Origin: CAVVZJ01 sp963752755
GTDB lineage: Bacteria > Planctomycetota > Planctomycetia > Isosphaerales > Isosphaeraceae
Direction of reading: 5' to 3'
Assembly: GCA_963752755.1 (NCBI GenBank)
Contig: CAVVZJ010000006.1
Span: forward strand, 124,001 to 188,000
Length of the DNA: 64,000 bases
Part shown: piece after piece, positions 16,737 through 26,178 of the stretch
How positions within the stretch are numbered: the stretch's first letter is position 1
Layout of the letters: each line of letters begins with the position of its first letter
Notes under the pieces: model-generated
Database searches by the model: none
Told to the model about the DNA's origin: nothing
Seen by the model: only the letters and a program-made list of their open reading frames with translations
Program-made: the position numbers and the translations under genes

Positions 16737-18580
16737 CGGGCCGGCAAAAAGGCGGCGAGGGAACGCCCTCCGGATTATGCCCGGTCGGAGCGGCCGCCTT
16801 TGCGTCTCGGGGCGGAAATGGGCCGGGTCGCTGTCCGGCGGGTCAAAATGGCCTGCTCGCGTCCTCCGGTCCGCTCCCGGACGGCGAAATCCCGCCGATC
16901 CGGCCTCAGACAGCGGCCCGATAGGCCGCTACCCGGTGGATGTTCAGGCCCAAAGCCCGCAGGAACGTCCGGTAGCCCACCGAAGCCCGACCTCGGACTC
17001 GCAGCGACGCCAGTCGCATCTGGGACTTCAGCCGCGACATCGTCCCCTCGATCCCCGACCGCCAGCGGTACCGGTCCCGGAACCCCTTGGTCCGCTCGCC
17101 CAAGCGGCGCTCGCGATTGCGGACCCGGTCGCGTGTGTACTGGAAGCGCTCCTCCTTGCGGCCCACCGCCGAGGCCGGGCACGACGCCCGCAGGGGGCAC
17201 GCGGCGCAGGCCGACGACTCGAACAACGCCTGGATCCGGTCGGCGCCCTCGCTGGTCGACAGCGGCGCCTGGCCGCCGGGGCAGCGGGTCACGTGGCCGC
17301 GATCGTCGAGGTCGAAGTCCTCCAGCGTGATCTTGCCTTGCTGGCTCCCCTTCGGCGGCATCGCCGGGGCGATCACCTCGACCCCACGCAAGGCCGCCTC
17401 CTTGAGGTTCTCCTCGGAGCCGTAGTGCGAGTCGCCGAGCATGACCCGGGGCTTGATGCCGCGCGCTTCGGTGTCGGTCAGGGCCGGGTCGATCGCCCCG
17501 CCGTCGTGGACGTTCATCGGGCCGACCGCCACGTGCGTGATCAGGTCCGGCTTGGCGGGCGGCGCTCCTTCGGCGCCCGCCCGAGCCTCCGACTCGGGGG
17601 CCGGATCGGGGCTGTAGGTCTCCATGACCTGGACCAGGTCGCCCACGCCCCGGTGCGTGTGGAACGTCGCGTCGGGGTCGGCCGGGCTGAGGACGTTGCC
17701 GCCGGCGATCTCTTCGGGCTCCTTGACCCGGACGCGGGGGCCGGACTCGGGGTCGGCGACGACCTCGCATTGCTCGGCCAGGACCAGGGCCAGGATCCGG
17801 TAGCTCTCCAGCCCGGAGGCCGCCGAGTCGCGGAATTGGGTCACCAGCACGAGCAGGTCGGCGGCGGCCTCGGGCAGGCGTCGCCTCGATTCGCTCGGCT
17901 TGGTCGAGGCGAAGCAGCCGGTCCCCTCGCGGTCGACGTACTTGCGGACGGTCTCGGGGTCGACCCGGCCGAAGAGGGCCGGCTGGAGGCGCCGGAGTTC
18001 GCGGAGGAACTTGCTGACCGACTCGACGATGATGCCGAGCCGGGTCAGGCCGCGCATCGCCGACCGGATCGCGGTCGAATCCCGTCGTTGCCTGCTCGTG
18101 TCGACGCCGATGGCCTGGATGAGTCGGTCGGTGAGCGTGCGGAAGAGGACCTGGTCCAAACCGCCCTCGATCAGGAGCTGGCGGTAGTTCCGCAGGGTCC
18201 GCTCGCACAGGTAGGCATCGGTATCGGCGCGGATGTCGAGGGCGTATTGCCAGGCGAGGTTGAGGGCGACCGCCTCGACGGTCTCGGCGTCGGTGGTGTC
18301 GTGGAGCTGCTGGAGGATCAGGGCGCCGACGACGGCGTGGAGGTCCTTGGTGGGGCGTCCCAGCTCGCGGGAGAAGCGGGCGGCTAGCTCGGCGACCGGG
18401 AGGTGATTGAGGAGATGCTCGCGGAAGACGGCGGCCCAGGAGCGGTCGAGGAGCCTTCGGCGTTTCTCGCCGAGGTGAGCCCAGGGGTCGAAGAGGTCGC
18501 CGGTCTGGTGATCGCGAATAGTGAGCATGCTACGAGCATCAGCGCCCCCGGCGGGATTTGCCAGACTTTTTGCCGGCCCG
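16737..18580 (-). mobile_element. IS1182-family element
   Basis: Inverted ends CGGGCCGGCAAAAAG (16737-16751) and CTTTTTGCCGGCCCG (18566-18580) are perfect over 15 bp. They are flanked by TCGA on both sides (16733-16736 and 18581-18584), consistent with a short palindromic target duplication. The 1844-bp element has one intact transposase gene. It inserted at the edge of the single-gene IS66, and its right side truncates a HAD-hydrolase gene. Confidence 0.85.
16906..18528 (-). CDS. IS1182-family transposase
   Basis: An intact 540-residue protein. The N-terminal domain (MLTIRDHQTGDLFDPWAHLG, then FSRELGRPTKDLHAVVGALI) is the DUF772-type region of IS1182 and IS5-related transposases. The catalytic domain shows RRDSTAIRSAMRGL, HVAVGPMNVHDGGAID, VMLGDSHYGSEENLKEAA and WRSGIEGTMSRLKSQMRLAS. 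A Cys cluster (CAACPLRASCPASA) lies before the last block, as usual in the family. The start at 18528 is 52 bases inside the right terminal repeat. Everything needed for activity appears present. Confidence 0.93.
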   Translation of the reverse strand: MLTIRDHQTGDLFDPWAHLGEKRRRLLDRSWAAVFREHLLNHLPVAELAARFSRELGRPTKDLHAVVGALILQQLHDTTDAETVEAVALNLAWQYALDIRADTDAYLCERTLRNYRQLLIEGGLDQVLFRTLTDRLIQAIGVDTSRQRRDSTAIRSAMRGLTRLGIIVESVSKFLRELRRLQPALFGRVDPETVRKYVDREGTGCFASTKPSESRRRLPEAAADLLVLVTQFRDSAASGLESYRILALVLAEQCEVVADPESGPRVRVKEPEEIAGGNVLSPADPDATFHTHRGVGDLVQVMETYSPDPAPESEARAGAEGAPPAKPDLITHVAVGPMNVHDGGAIDPALTDTEARGIKPRVMLGDSHYGSEENLKEAALRGVEVIAPAMPPKGSQQGKITLEDFDLDDRGHVTRCPGGQAPLSTSEGADRIQALFESSACAACPLRASCPASAVGRKEERFQYTRDRVRNRERRLGERTKGFRDRYRWRSGIEGTMSRLKSQMRLASLRVRGRASVGYRTFLRALGLNIHRVAAYRAAV

Positions 18581-18584
18581 TCGA

Positions 18585-18901
18585 CTTTCGGTCATACCCC
18601 GCTTTGGGCCGCCCTGGAGCCGTATAATCCGATCATCTTGACCGGCGTGCCGTCCAGCGTGCTGGAGGCCACGGAGAACAAGAGGGCCTGGGCGTTAAAG
18701 CATATCGGCCCGCACGCCCGGATGATCGGCTGCAAGTCGCGGGATAAATGCCTGTACGGAAAGCCCGGCGACGTGCTGATCGACGATTGGGAGAAGTACA
18801 AGCATCTCTGGATTGGCATGGGTGGCCATTGGATTACGCACGTCTCCGCCGCAGAGAGCATCCGGCTTCTGAATGCGTTTTTGCCTTCGGTAGACGGATG
18901 A
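18585..18901 (+). pseudogene. HAD-family hydrolase, C-terminal half
   Basis: The frame enters from the IS1182 right end and reads YNPIILTGVPSSVLEATENK, KRAWALKHIGPHARMIGCKS, RDKCLYGKPGDVLIDDWEKY, ending LLNAFLPSVDG. The ILTG and DVLIDD motifs, with the Lys between them, match motifs II-IV of HAD phosphatases of the 5'-nucleotidase-like group. The catalytic N-terminal DxD motif is missing, removed by the insertion, and was not found on the far side of the IS pair at 15.1 kb. It is therefore inactive. The stop overlaps the next gene's ATG. Confidence 0.65.
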
Positions 18902-19110
18902 CCCCCGCCGACCTGCGGGCCCTCTGCGACTCCCTCAACGACGAGCGCGGGACGGGCGGGCAATCGAGGCTTGCCCGTTTGCTTGCTTGGGACTACTCGA
19001 CGCTCTGGCGCAAGCTCACCGGCAAATCGCCGATCACCCAGTCCGATGAGCTGGCGATCAAGCAGGCCGTCGAAGTCGAGGCGAGCGCAACAGAAAACCC
19101 CAGCCATTGA
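18898..19110 (+). CDS. Small HTH protein coupled to the HAD gene
   Basis: ATG 18898 overlaps the HAD stop (ATGA). The 70-residue product is MTPADLRALCDSLNDERGTG, then GQSRLARLLAWDYSTLWRKL and TGKSPITQSDELAIKQAVEV, a lambda/XRE-type helix-turn-helix that fills most of the protein. It is probably a small DNA-binding regulator. Its pairing with a phage-type HAD phosphatase suggests a former mobile element. It lost its upstream promoter region to the IS insertion unless the HAD remnant is still transcribed from within the IS. Confidence 0.55.
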   Translation: MTPADLRALCDSLNDERGTGGQSRLARLLAWDYSTLWRKLTGKSPITQSDELAIKQAVEVEASATENPSH

Positions 19111-19277
19111 GGGCTGGGGCTTCGGCACTTCTCTGAAAACATCACCGCAGTTAAACACCTGCGTTGCAAGCACTCGCGGCTTTCCGGCCCTGCACTTCTC
19201 TGAATTTTCAGAGAATGCTCTTAATTCCTTCAGTCTCTCGCCTTATCCTAAAGTCTTGTGGGATAAGGACTTAGAAG

Positions 19278-19351
19278 CGAGGATGACGGGGCTCGAACCC
19301 GCAACCTCCGGCGTGACAGGCCGGTGCTCTAACCAATTGAGCTACATCCCC
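19278..19351 (-). tRNA. tRNA-Asp (anticodon GTC)
   Basis: Read on the minus strand, the acceptor GGGGATG pairs with CATCCTC (one G-T), the D arm is GCTCAATTGGTTAGAGC, the anticodon stem CCGGC/GCCGG holds loop CTGTCAC (GTC), and the T arm carries GTTCGAGC. Discriminator G73 agrees with Asp. CCA is not encoded. Confidence 0.95.
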
Positions 19352-20259
19352 AAGTCTTACGCGGTCACGACTTGCGACGAATCCGGCCCTCCGTCGATCC
19401 CCATGATTCAGGCCCTTTTCTGACGAAATCCGCCCGATTCTCTGACAAGTCCGACTGCCGACATCCCCATCCTATCGAGCGAGGGTTGCGGCTTCAAGGC
19501 CCTAGTACCGGAGTTGCGGCGTGTGCCTCCACCCCACGATCTTGCCCCTCACGAGTGGGGGTGCTCCCTCCGTTGGCATCCATGGGGGCGAGCTTCAACT
19601 GCGCCGGGTCGTCGGACCGGAGAATGCCGAACCACGTCGACTGAAAGACTTTAGGGATAATGGTCGCCGCGGGATTCGAGCCTGCGAGTTCCACCGGACG
19701 CAGACGACCGCCGGAGTCGGTGATGACCGTCTTTCCCGCAGTTTCCTGCACTTGCGATGTGCAGATTCTCCAAGAAGTCGTCAGGAAGGCAATGGTCAAC
19801 TTACGGGAAAACTGACGACTCGGGGGCTTGATAGCATGCGTCGGCTCGCGTGGCACTCGCGGTCGGTTTTAAGTCGCCTGCGTCTGCCGAAGACTGGGAT
19901 TGGGACGGGGCCGGATTGGCGTTGGTATCTCCATCAATCCAAGGGGTTAAGGAAAACGATCGCCGGGCGGCGGGGGACTCGGATTGGGCTCGCACGGCCA
20001 ATCCTGTTACCAAATTGTTACCATCGCCGCACGCCCCCGCAAGACCGAAACGCCCCCTATCCGCAGGGGGCGGCTCCGCCATGCCGTCGCGAACGGCAGG
20101 GCACGGAGTGTGGTCATCCCGCGGGACCATGCCCCCCTCCCGATATCCGCAGGACCGAGCCCGCGCGGGCGGTCCCCGATACTCGGGATCGAATCGGAAA
20201 TCCTCGGACGCCGGCCGCTCCGGGGTGGCCGGGGGCGGAAGCCTCTCCGATACCCGTCC
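19352..20259. other. Gene-poor stretch
   Basis: About 900 bases with no supported gene. Open frames on both strands are short or of random composition. A segment near 19665-19700 resembles the T-arm end of a tRNA on paper but lacks an acceptor or anticodon arm. The GC content is mixed, which fits decayed element DNA between a tRNA gene and the 20.3-kb gene. Confidence 0.4.
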
Positions 20260-20601
20260 TCAGTCCGACTCTCCATCGAGCGGCTGGCCGATCAGGGCTT
20301 CCACCCGATCGCGAGTTACCGCCTCCCAGCAGATCGGCCGGAACGTGACCCGCCGGTAGCGGTCGGGATTGGGGTAGTGCTCGATGCAGGTCAGCGTGTC
20401 GGGGTCGAGGCCGAACTCCGAGCAGACGGCCTCGGCCAGCTTGCCGGCGCGGTTGGTGACCGAGGTGCCGGGGTTGTCCGGCAGCTCGGGGACGAGGACG
20501 GCGGCCGGGCCGTCGGGGTCGCGGTAGAGCCGCAGGCGGCAGCGGGCCGGGCGGCCGAAGTAGCCCGCGTACTCGTAGATGCGGTCCACGTCGAGCGTCA
20601 T
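20260..20601 (-). CDS. Hypothetical protein, 113 residues
   Basis: Intact product starting MTLDVDRIYEYAGYFGRPAR, with CRLRLYRDPDGPAAVLVPEL and a middle segment with PDNPGTSVTNRAGKLAEAVC, ending WEAVTRDRVEALIGQPLDGE. No family is recognised. The composition is compact alpha/beta and soluble, with no signal. The opposite strand is an 840-base gap leading to the sigma factor operon, so this gene may share a regulatory region with it, though the distance is long. Confidence 0.5.
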   Translation of the reverse strand: MTLDVDRIYEYAGYFGRPARCRLRLYRDPDGPAAVLVPELPDNPGTSVTNRAGKLAEAVCSEFGLDPDTLTCIEHYPNPDRYRRVTFRPICWEAVTRDRVEALIGQPLDGESD

Positions 20602-21445
20602 GAAACACCTCCGGGTGTGTGAAGGGACGGTCGGATGACCGGCCGGATCATGGACCCGGAGGCGGCGGGGCGCAAGCGGGGCCGAAGCAGGCGGGCGCTG
20701 ATCGCAGAGGTGGAGACATCGGGAGATGGCCAGCGTCCGGCGCCGTCGATCGGAATCCCGACAGGGAACCGGCGCGGGTTGTTGACTCGCGGAGGCGAGG
20801 GAGTCGGTCCCGAGGGCCGGGACTGATATCGACCGAATTGCAAATCTACAAAGGGTGTTGCAATTAAAGGCGAACGACGATTGCTGCCGGGGTTTCCGGA
20901 GCGGCTGGTCTCTGTTGTCTCAAGCCGACATCGTCCGGCGAGATGATGGCTTGATTGAGTTGGCTTTGGCTGCTTCAGGGGCTGACTGTGCTGATCTCTT
21001 CTTTCTCTTCTCGGATTCGCTGAGCTCGGTGCAGGTCCCTCAGGCCGGACCGAGTCGGATGGGGGCTCGCTCCCCGGGAACGCTGGCTCCCCGGTCTGGA
21101 GTCGGGGGATCCCGGTCAAGATCAGACGGCTGATGAGCCAGAAGTGGACTGCATGGTTGCGATCAACTATGATCCAGCCAGATCGAGGCATTGACGCGAC
21201 GCCGGGATGTGGCGAGGAATGCGTCCGTCGACGACACAGCGAACGCCAGTTGACGTCTCGGCGACCCCGGAAATCGCGGGCCTGGCCCCGGTTCCGCGGG
21301 CGAACTCTCGGATCGAACGGAGGGATCAGGCGGAAACCGCGTCGGATCGCCTCGTCGTTTTTCGGCACCGGATGTAACGATTGGGGTTCGAAATCCCAAG
21401 AGACTTACGGACGGAGTCGAAGTCGTTCAGGACCGGAGCTTCTGC
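20602..21445. other. Upstream region of the sigma-NurA-HerA-SbcDC operon
   Basis: No convincing gene. A possible short plus-strand frame begins at 20635 (MTGRIMDPEAAGRKRGRSRR) but lacks support. The segment 20835-21010 is locally AT-rich with a CTTTCTCTTCTC tract near 21000, a plausible promoter area. No specific sigma boxes can be assigned. Confidence 0.35.
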
Positions 21446-22039
21446 ATGACCGTCAAACCGGCCGACCTCAACGCGGAACTCGCGGCTCGCGAGAAGGCGG
21501 AGCGGATCCGGGACGCCATCGAGAGCGAGTTCGGGAAGCTCTGGTCGGCCATCGCGGCGATCGTGGGATCGAGCGAGCGCGGGCTCGCCCCGGAACGGAG
21601 GGCCCAGCGTGTCAACGAGGTGCTGGGCGAGGTGGTCTGCCGGGCCCTGGCGCACCCGGAGTCGTATCAGCCGGGTCGGTCCGTGGTGGGCTGGCTCGTG
21701 GGGATTGCCCGGAACGTACTGCGGGGCGAGGCCCGCGACGCGGCGACCCACCCCCGCCGGGCCGAGATCGATGACCCGACCTGGGAGCGACTGGTCGGGA
21801 TCCTCGACCCGCCGGACGGCCCGGCCGCGGATCGGATCGATCTGGAGTCGATGCTGATGCGGCTCTCGCCGTCGGCCCGCAAGGCCCTGGAATGCCGCTT
21901 CTGGAGAGGTCTCGATGGTCGGGACCTCGCCGACGCCCTCGGGACGCCCAGCGAAGGGGCTGCGAGGGTCCGCGTCGCCGGGGCCGTCCAGGCGCTCCGC
22001 GACCTCCTCGCCCCGAACGCCTCGGAGGTGACCCGATGA
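21446..22039 (+). CDS. ECF-like RNA polymerase sigma factor
   Basis: A 197-residue protein with a region-2-like segment (EVVCRALAHPESYQPGRSVV then GWLVGIARNVLRGEARDAA) and a region-4-like HTH (LMRLSPSARKALECRFWRGL, DGRDLADALGTPSEGAARVR). It would direct RNA polymerase to a dedicated promoter set. It is the first gene of a run of seven overlapping genes, so it may drive its own operon of DNA-end-processing enzymes. No transmembrane anti-sigma is visible; the next small protein is the only candidate partner. Region 2 is less canonical than in classical ECF factors. Confidence 0.6.
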   Translation: MTVKPADLNAELAAREKAERIRDAIESEFGKLWSAIAAIVGSSERGLAPERRAQRVNEVLGEVVCRALAHPESYQPGRSVVGWLVGIARNVLRGEARDAATHPRRAEIDDPTWERLVGILDPPDGPAADRIDLESMLMRLSPSARKALECRFWRGLDGRDLADALGTPSEGAARVRVAGAVQALRDLLAPNASEVTR

Positions 22040-22608
22040 GCGCCCACACCGATCGCTTCTGGCGCGAGCGGATGGCGGTCCGCTACCTCGACGCCCTCGA
22101 CGCGGGCGACCTTGAGGCGATCGTCGAGCTCTGGGATCAGGCGGCCGCCGACCCCGAGCTGGAGGCTCTACTTCACGAACTGAACGACGGCCTGCATGCC
22201 GAGGAGGGCCTTGGGACCGACTTCGCGACCGACGCTACCCGCGTCCTGGAGCTGGCCCGGCGGGCGATGCCGACCGCCTTCCCGGTCGAGGAGTCGCCCG
22301 GTCCGCTGACCGCCGCCGACGTGGCGCGTCGATTGGAGGCGGAGCCGGAGTTCCGCCGGCTCAACCCGGCTGACCGGGCGGCCCACGCGCGGCTGCTGGC
22401 CGATGCGACGGTGGTCCCCGACCTGGCGGGGCAGGCGCAATTCGACCGCTGGTTGCAGGGGCTCGGCGTGGTGGCGTCGCCGTCCTATCGCCGGGCCTTC
22501 CGCAAGGTGGCGTCGCTGATGGACATGGCCCGGTGCCAGCAGGAGGGCCGACTCGCCGCGGCCCGGCGTGCTACGCCGCCGGACGATCCGACGGGAGGGC
22601 GGCCATGA
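22036..22608 (+). CDS. Hypothetical partner of the sigma factor
   Basis: ATG 22036 overlaps the sigma stop. The 190-residue product is soluble and acidic, opening MSAHTDRFWRERMAVRYLDA and continuing DAGDLEAIVELWDQAAADPE and ELEALLHELNDGLHAE. This resembles the helical start of planctomycete proteins encoded behind ECF factors, which may act as cytoplasmic anti-sigma or adaptor proteins. The C-terminal part has SYRRAFRKVASLMDMARCQQ. No zinc-binding anti-sigma motif (HxxxCxxC) is present. The role is inferred only from coupling and position. Confidence 0.5.
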   Translation: MSAHTDRFWRERMAVRYLDALDAGDLEAIVELWDQAAADPELEALLHELNDGLHAEEGLGTDFATDATRVLELARRAMPTAFPVEESPGPLTAADVARRLEAEPEFRRLNPADRAAHARLLADATVVPDLAGQAQFDRWLQGLGVVASPSYRRAFRKVASLMDMARCQQEGRLAAARRATPPDDPTGGRP

Positions 22609-23296
22609 ATCGAGCCGAGGAGGGCCGGATGGTCGCCGAGGCCGTCCAACAGACCTACGAGGAAGCCGGCTTGCCGTGGCCGCCGGTCGGGGGCGGCCCG
22701 GTGCCGCTCGACGCGATGATCGGGGCCTACCCCGTCGTCAACGAGGAGGTCGCCGGCCTCAACCACGCGGCGGTCTCGGCCCTGCTCGGCCGTTGGGGCG
22801 TGCGCTGGGCCGAGATCCCGCAGCCCGACCCGGCGCTGGCCGGGTTCCTTTACGCCAACGCGCGACGGGGCTACATCTTCGTCCGTCGCGGAGACGGGTT
22901 GCCGCGGCGGCGGTTCACGGCGGCTCACGAGCTGGGCCACTACCGCCTCCACCTCGCCCCCGAGTTGGCCCGGCGCGACCCGGCCGATGCGGAGTTGGTC
23001 CGGGTGGACCAGACCATCGAGGAGGGCGGCGAGTCCGAGCTGGAGGCGATGGAGCGGCAGGCGAACCGGTTTGCGGCTGAGCTACTGATGCCCGAGGCGG
23101 TCTGCCGCGAGCGGGCTGACCAGCTCTCCCGGCGTACGGGCCGGTCCCCCGCTTCCTGGTCCACCACCTCGCGGGCGAGCTGCTCGTGAGCCGCCAGGCG
23201 ATCGGCTGGAGGCTCTACGGGCTGGACCTGATCGCCAGGCCGACCTGGCTGAAAGCGAGCGCCGACACCGCCAGCGACGCGATGGAGGCCGTGTGA
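22605..23296 (+). CDS. ImmA/IrrE-family metallopeptidase (one frameshift)
   Basis: ATG 22605 overlaps the upstream stop. The zinc protease motif is HELGH at residues 108-112 (RRFTAAHELGHYRLHLAPEL), with the downstream ANRFAAELLMPEAVC glutamate helix, the hallmark of COG2856. After a frameshift near 23140 the C-terminal winged-helix part continues as FLVHHLAGELLVSRQAIGWR and ends at TGA 23294. Family members cleave XRE-type repressors or, in Deinococcus, DdrO after DNA damage. Here it sits between a sigma factor and DNA-repair-type genes, so it may sense damage and derepress or activate the operon. That link is inference. Confidence 0.8.
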
Positions 23297-24385
23297 TGGG
23301 CCTGGAATTCCTCCGCGAGCACGGCGGCCGTCGCGTCCGCGAGTCCCCCGATCAGCCCGAGCTGGATGGGCCGGATGACGAGGAAGGCGAAGTGCCCGAG
23401 AAGGTCGATCACGATTACGAGTGCCCGGCGGGAGAGTGGCGTCCGATCGCGGTGGACGGGACGGCCGTCGATTGGGGCGAGGCGCCGCGGCGGTTCGTCG
23501 ATGGCTGCCATGTCGGCCACACGATCGCCTGGCTTCAGGACGCCGACGGGCACCCGGTCCCCTTGATGCTCGCCGAGATCGGCGGCGTCTGCCTGGAGCG
23601 GGACGGGAACGAGCTGCGCCGAACGTTCCAGGTGGTCGAGCGGGTCGTCGCGATAGGGATCGACCCGTTCCCCTGGAACGAGGTGGAAGACTTCGCCGTC
23701 GCGCTGGCCGGCTCGGGCTTCCGGTTGCTGCCGACCTCACTCTGGCGGGGCGAGGGCCAGGATTGGGCCGCCAGCTACGACTTCGAGACGATGCGGAAGA
23801 AGGCCCAGAACCGCTCGAACGCCGAGATGGAGGTGCTGGAGGAGGTCGCCCTCTGCCAGCACGCCGAGATGCCGACGGTCGTGGACGGCCGGCTGGAGCC
23901 GCAGGATCAACAGCGATGTGAGGCTCCAGCGTTGCCCGATCGTCGGCGTCATCAAGCAGCAGCGGAAGGGGTATCTCCATCCTCGCGGCTGGCGGGTCTA
24001 TTACCACCTGGAGCCGGGGCAGCGGACGCCCGCGTTCCTGATCCCGTCCGAGAGCGTGCCGGTGGTGTCCTGGTACGTGAAGCTCGACGGCCGCCACGGC
24101 GCCCTGCCGAACTGGGGCGTGGTCCGGGTGGAGATCGCCCAGGCGTATTTCGAGCGGATCGGCAGGGAATTCGGTCACATCGACCGACTCTCGCACGCCT
24201 TGATCCAGATGCGATGCCGTCTGGGGTCGTACCGGCGCGGGCCGGTGTCCTTGGCGCCGATCGTCCGGGCCGAGGAGGTCTTGCGGGCCTTGTTCGCGCC
24301 CGCGGGGAATCTGGCGCAGCAGTTCTACCGACCTCACCGGGCTCTGACCCGCTCGACCGTGGAGGCCGTCGATGAGTGTTCTTGA
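23296..24385 (+). CDS. NurA-like nuclease (one frameshift)
   Basis: The start at 23296 overlaps the ImmA stop. NurA-type motifs are visible: PIAVDGTAVDWG (first catalytic Asp, residues ~54-58), MPTVVDGRLEP (second DGxL) and, after a frameshift near 23905, VGVIKQQRKGYL. The C-terminal GVVRVEIAQAYFERIG and VSLAPIVRAEEVLRALFAPA complete the family pattern. NurA is a 5'-3' exonuclease and single-strand endonuclease that works with the HerA ATPase in archaeal DNA-end resection. The HerA-like gene follows with an overlap of 14 bases. The assignment is good by motif and neighbour; biochemical activity is untested. Confidence 0.75.
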
Positions 24386-26147
24386 AGGACCGGACCTCGA
24401 CGGGGCCGAGGCCCCCGAGGTCCTGGGCAAGGTCGCGTCGCCGCCGAACAAGGAATCGACGTGCGATGAGTTCTACTTCTGGGTCCGCCGCGACGCGGTC
24501 GTCGAGCGGACGCAGATCGTGACCACGACGAGCCGCCTGGGCGGCCAGGACGTGAAGTTCTACGCCCTGGTGCGCGAGGTCTTCCGTCAGAGCCGGGCGC
24601 GGAGCATCGCCGAGGCGTGCGACGGCTTCGACGGCGACGTCGGCTTCGAGCCGCCGTTCAAGGTGCCGGGCGTGACGTTCGCCGCCGCGACGATCCTCCG
24701 CACGGAGCCGGCCGTCCTGGCCCCGCCGATGGAGGGGTGCGACGTTGTGCTCGGTGGCGAGGCCGAGGCGCGGGTCGCCTACGCGGCCGACGAGATCGAG
24801 CCCGACAAGCGGCTGGCCCTCGGACTGGTCAAGAACGGCGGCAGCCGACTGGCTGGTCCCGGCTGCATCGACCTCGACTACCTGCTGGGGGAGAACGGCG
24901 GCCACATCAACGTCAACGGCGTCGCGGGTCGGGGCACGAAGTCGAGCTTCCTGCTGCACCTGATCGCGATGCTGGAGCGGAAGGCCCGCCGGCAGGCCGC
25001 CGAGCGGCCGAGCGACCCGGAGCGCCTCCGCGTCGTGCCGATCATCCTCAACGTCAAGAACTTCGACCTGTTCTACATCGACCGCGCCAGCACCAAGTTC
25101 AACCCCGACAGGCACCTGGCCGATTGGGTGGCCCTGGGCGTACCCGATCCCAGGCCATTCGAAGGGGTCGCGTTCTTCGCCCCGCAACGCCGGGGCTCGC
25201 CCAACCCCGTCGATGCCGGCCGGCCCGAGGTCAAACCCTATTGCTGGTCGCTGGGCGACGTGGTCCGCGACGGCCTCTTCCGCTACCTCTTCGCCGACGA
25301 CGACATCGGCGACGACAACTTCGAGGGCATGGTCCTCGACGTGGAGGCGAGATTGACGCGCGAGGATCGCCGGGATGATCGGATCAGGAGGGAGCTCGGC
25401 GTCCAGGGCGGGACGGTGAAGACGTTCAAGCAGTTGGTCGCGTGGGTCGATGGCCTGGCCGATGACGACTCAAAGCCGCTGAAGAAGCACCACATCAGCA
25501 CGATTCGCAAATTTCAGCGTCGGCTGGCGAAGCTGGTCCATGAGGGCGACGGCATCCTCCGCCGAGACGACGTGGCCGGGCATCCGCTCGACGTCCGCGC
25601 GTCGGACACTCTCGGCCCGAAGGTCATCGACCTGCACGCTCTGGCCGCGACGCCCGGCCTGCAGCGGTTCGTCGTCGCGGCGATCTTCCGCCAGTTGGTC
25701 GAGGAGCGCACCGGCGGCCGGGCGATCCCGGGACTGAAGTACCTGGTCATGCTCGACGAGTTGAACCGCTTCGCCCCCAGCCGGGCCAGCGACCCGATCA
25801 CCCGGCTGATCGAGACGGTCGCGGCCGAGATGCGGTCGCAGGGGATCATCCTGCTGGGTGCGCAACAGCAGGCGTCGCTGGTCTCGACGCGGGTCATCGA
25901 GAATGCCGGCATCCGGGCGCTGGGCCGGAGCGGCTCGATGGAGATGAACCGCGACGTCTGGAAGTCGCTCGGCGAGTCGGCCCGCCGCAAGGCCGCCGCC
26001 CTGGCGATCGATGAGAAGCTGCTCGTCCAGGATAGCTTTCGCGAGCCGATGCTCGTGCGCGTCCCCATGCCCCCCTGGGCCCTGAACCGCCACGAAGCCC
26101 GGCCGGCACCGGCCGGCACGCACGTCCGCGACGAGTTCGACGAGTGA
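24372..26147 (+). CDS. HerA-like DNA-pumping ATPase
   Basis: An intact 591-residue protein. The N-terminal ~160 residues fit a HAS-barrel (ESTCDEFYFWVRRDAVVERT). The ATPase core has a divergent Walker A, VNGVAGRGTKSSFLLHLIAM with Lys190, and Walker B YLVMLDELNRFAPSRASDPI with D462/E463. A sensor-like QGIILLGAQQQASLVSTRVI and the C-terminal arginine-containing NAGIRALGRSGSMEM follow. The Walker A lacks the usual GKT/S order (GTKSS), as in a bacterial HerA subgroup. HerA forms a hexameric translocase feeding DNA to NurA. The gene overlaps nurA-like and precedes sbcD by 31 bases. Confidence 0.85.
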   Translation: MSVLEGPDLDGAEAPEVLGKVASPPNKESTCDEFYFWVRRDAVVERTQIVTTTSRLGGQDVKFYALVREVFRQSRARSIAEACDGFDGDVGFEPPFKVPGVTFAAATILRTEPAVLAPPMEGCDVVLGGEAEARVAYAADEIEPDKRLALGLVKNGGSRLAGPGCIDLDYLLGENGGHINVNGVAGRGTKSSFLLHLIAMLERKARRQAAERPSDPERLRVVPIILNVKNFDLFYIDRASTKFNPDRHLADWVALGVPDPRPFEGVAFFAPQRRGSPNPVDAGRPEVKPYCWSLGDVVRDGLFRYLFADDDIGDDNFEGMVLDVEARLTREDRRDDRIRRELGVQGGTVKTFKQLVAWVDGLADDDSKPLKKHHISTIRKFQRRLAKLVHEGDGILRRDDVAGHPLDVRASDTLGPKVIDLHALAATPGLQRFVVAAIFRQLVEERTGGRAIPGLKYLVMLDELNRFAPSRASDPITRLIETVAAEMRSQGIILLGAQQQASLVSTRVIENAGIRALGRSGSMEMNRDVWKSLGESARRKAAALAIDEKLLVQDSFREPMLVRVPMPPWALNRHEARPAPAGTHVRDEFDE

Positions 26148-26178
26148 ACGAGCTTCGAAACCATTCGGGAGGCGAGCC

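Noticed and set aside
16800..18387. Long plus-strand frame continuing from the IS66 transposase through the IS1182 element
   Set aside because: Past about 16440 it is the antisense of the IS1182 transposase and leaves the IS66 protein family. The true IS66 end is in another frame up to 16708.
19660..19705. A tRNA-like T-arm sequence
   Set aside because: Only one arm can be folded; there is no acceptor or anticodon stem. It looks like chance or a distant remnant, not a gene.
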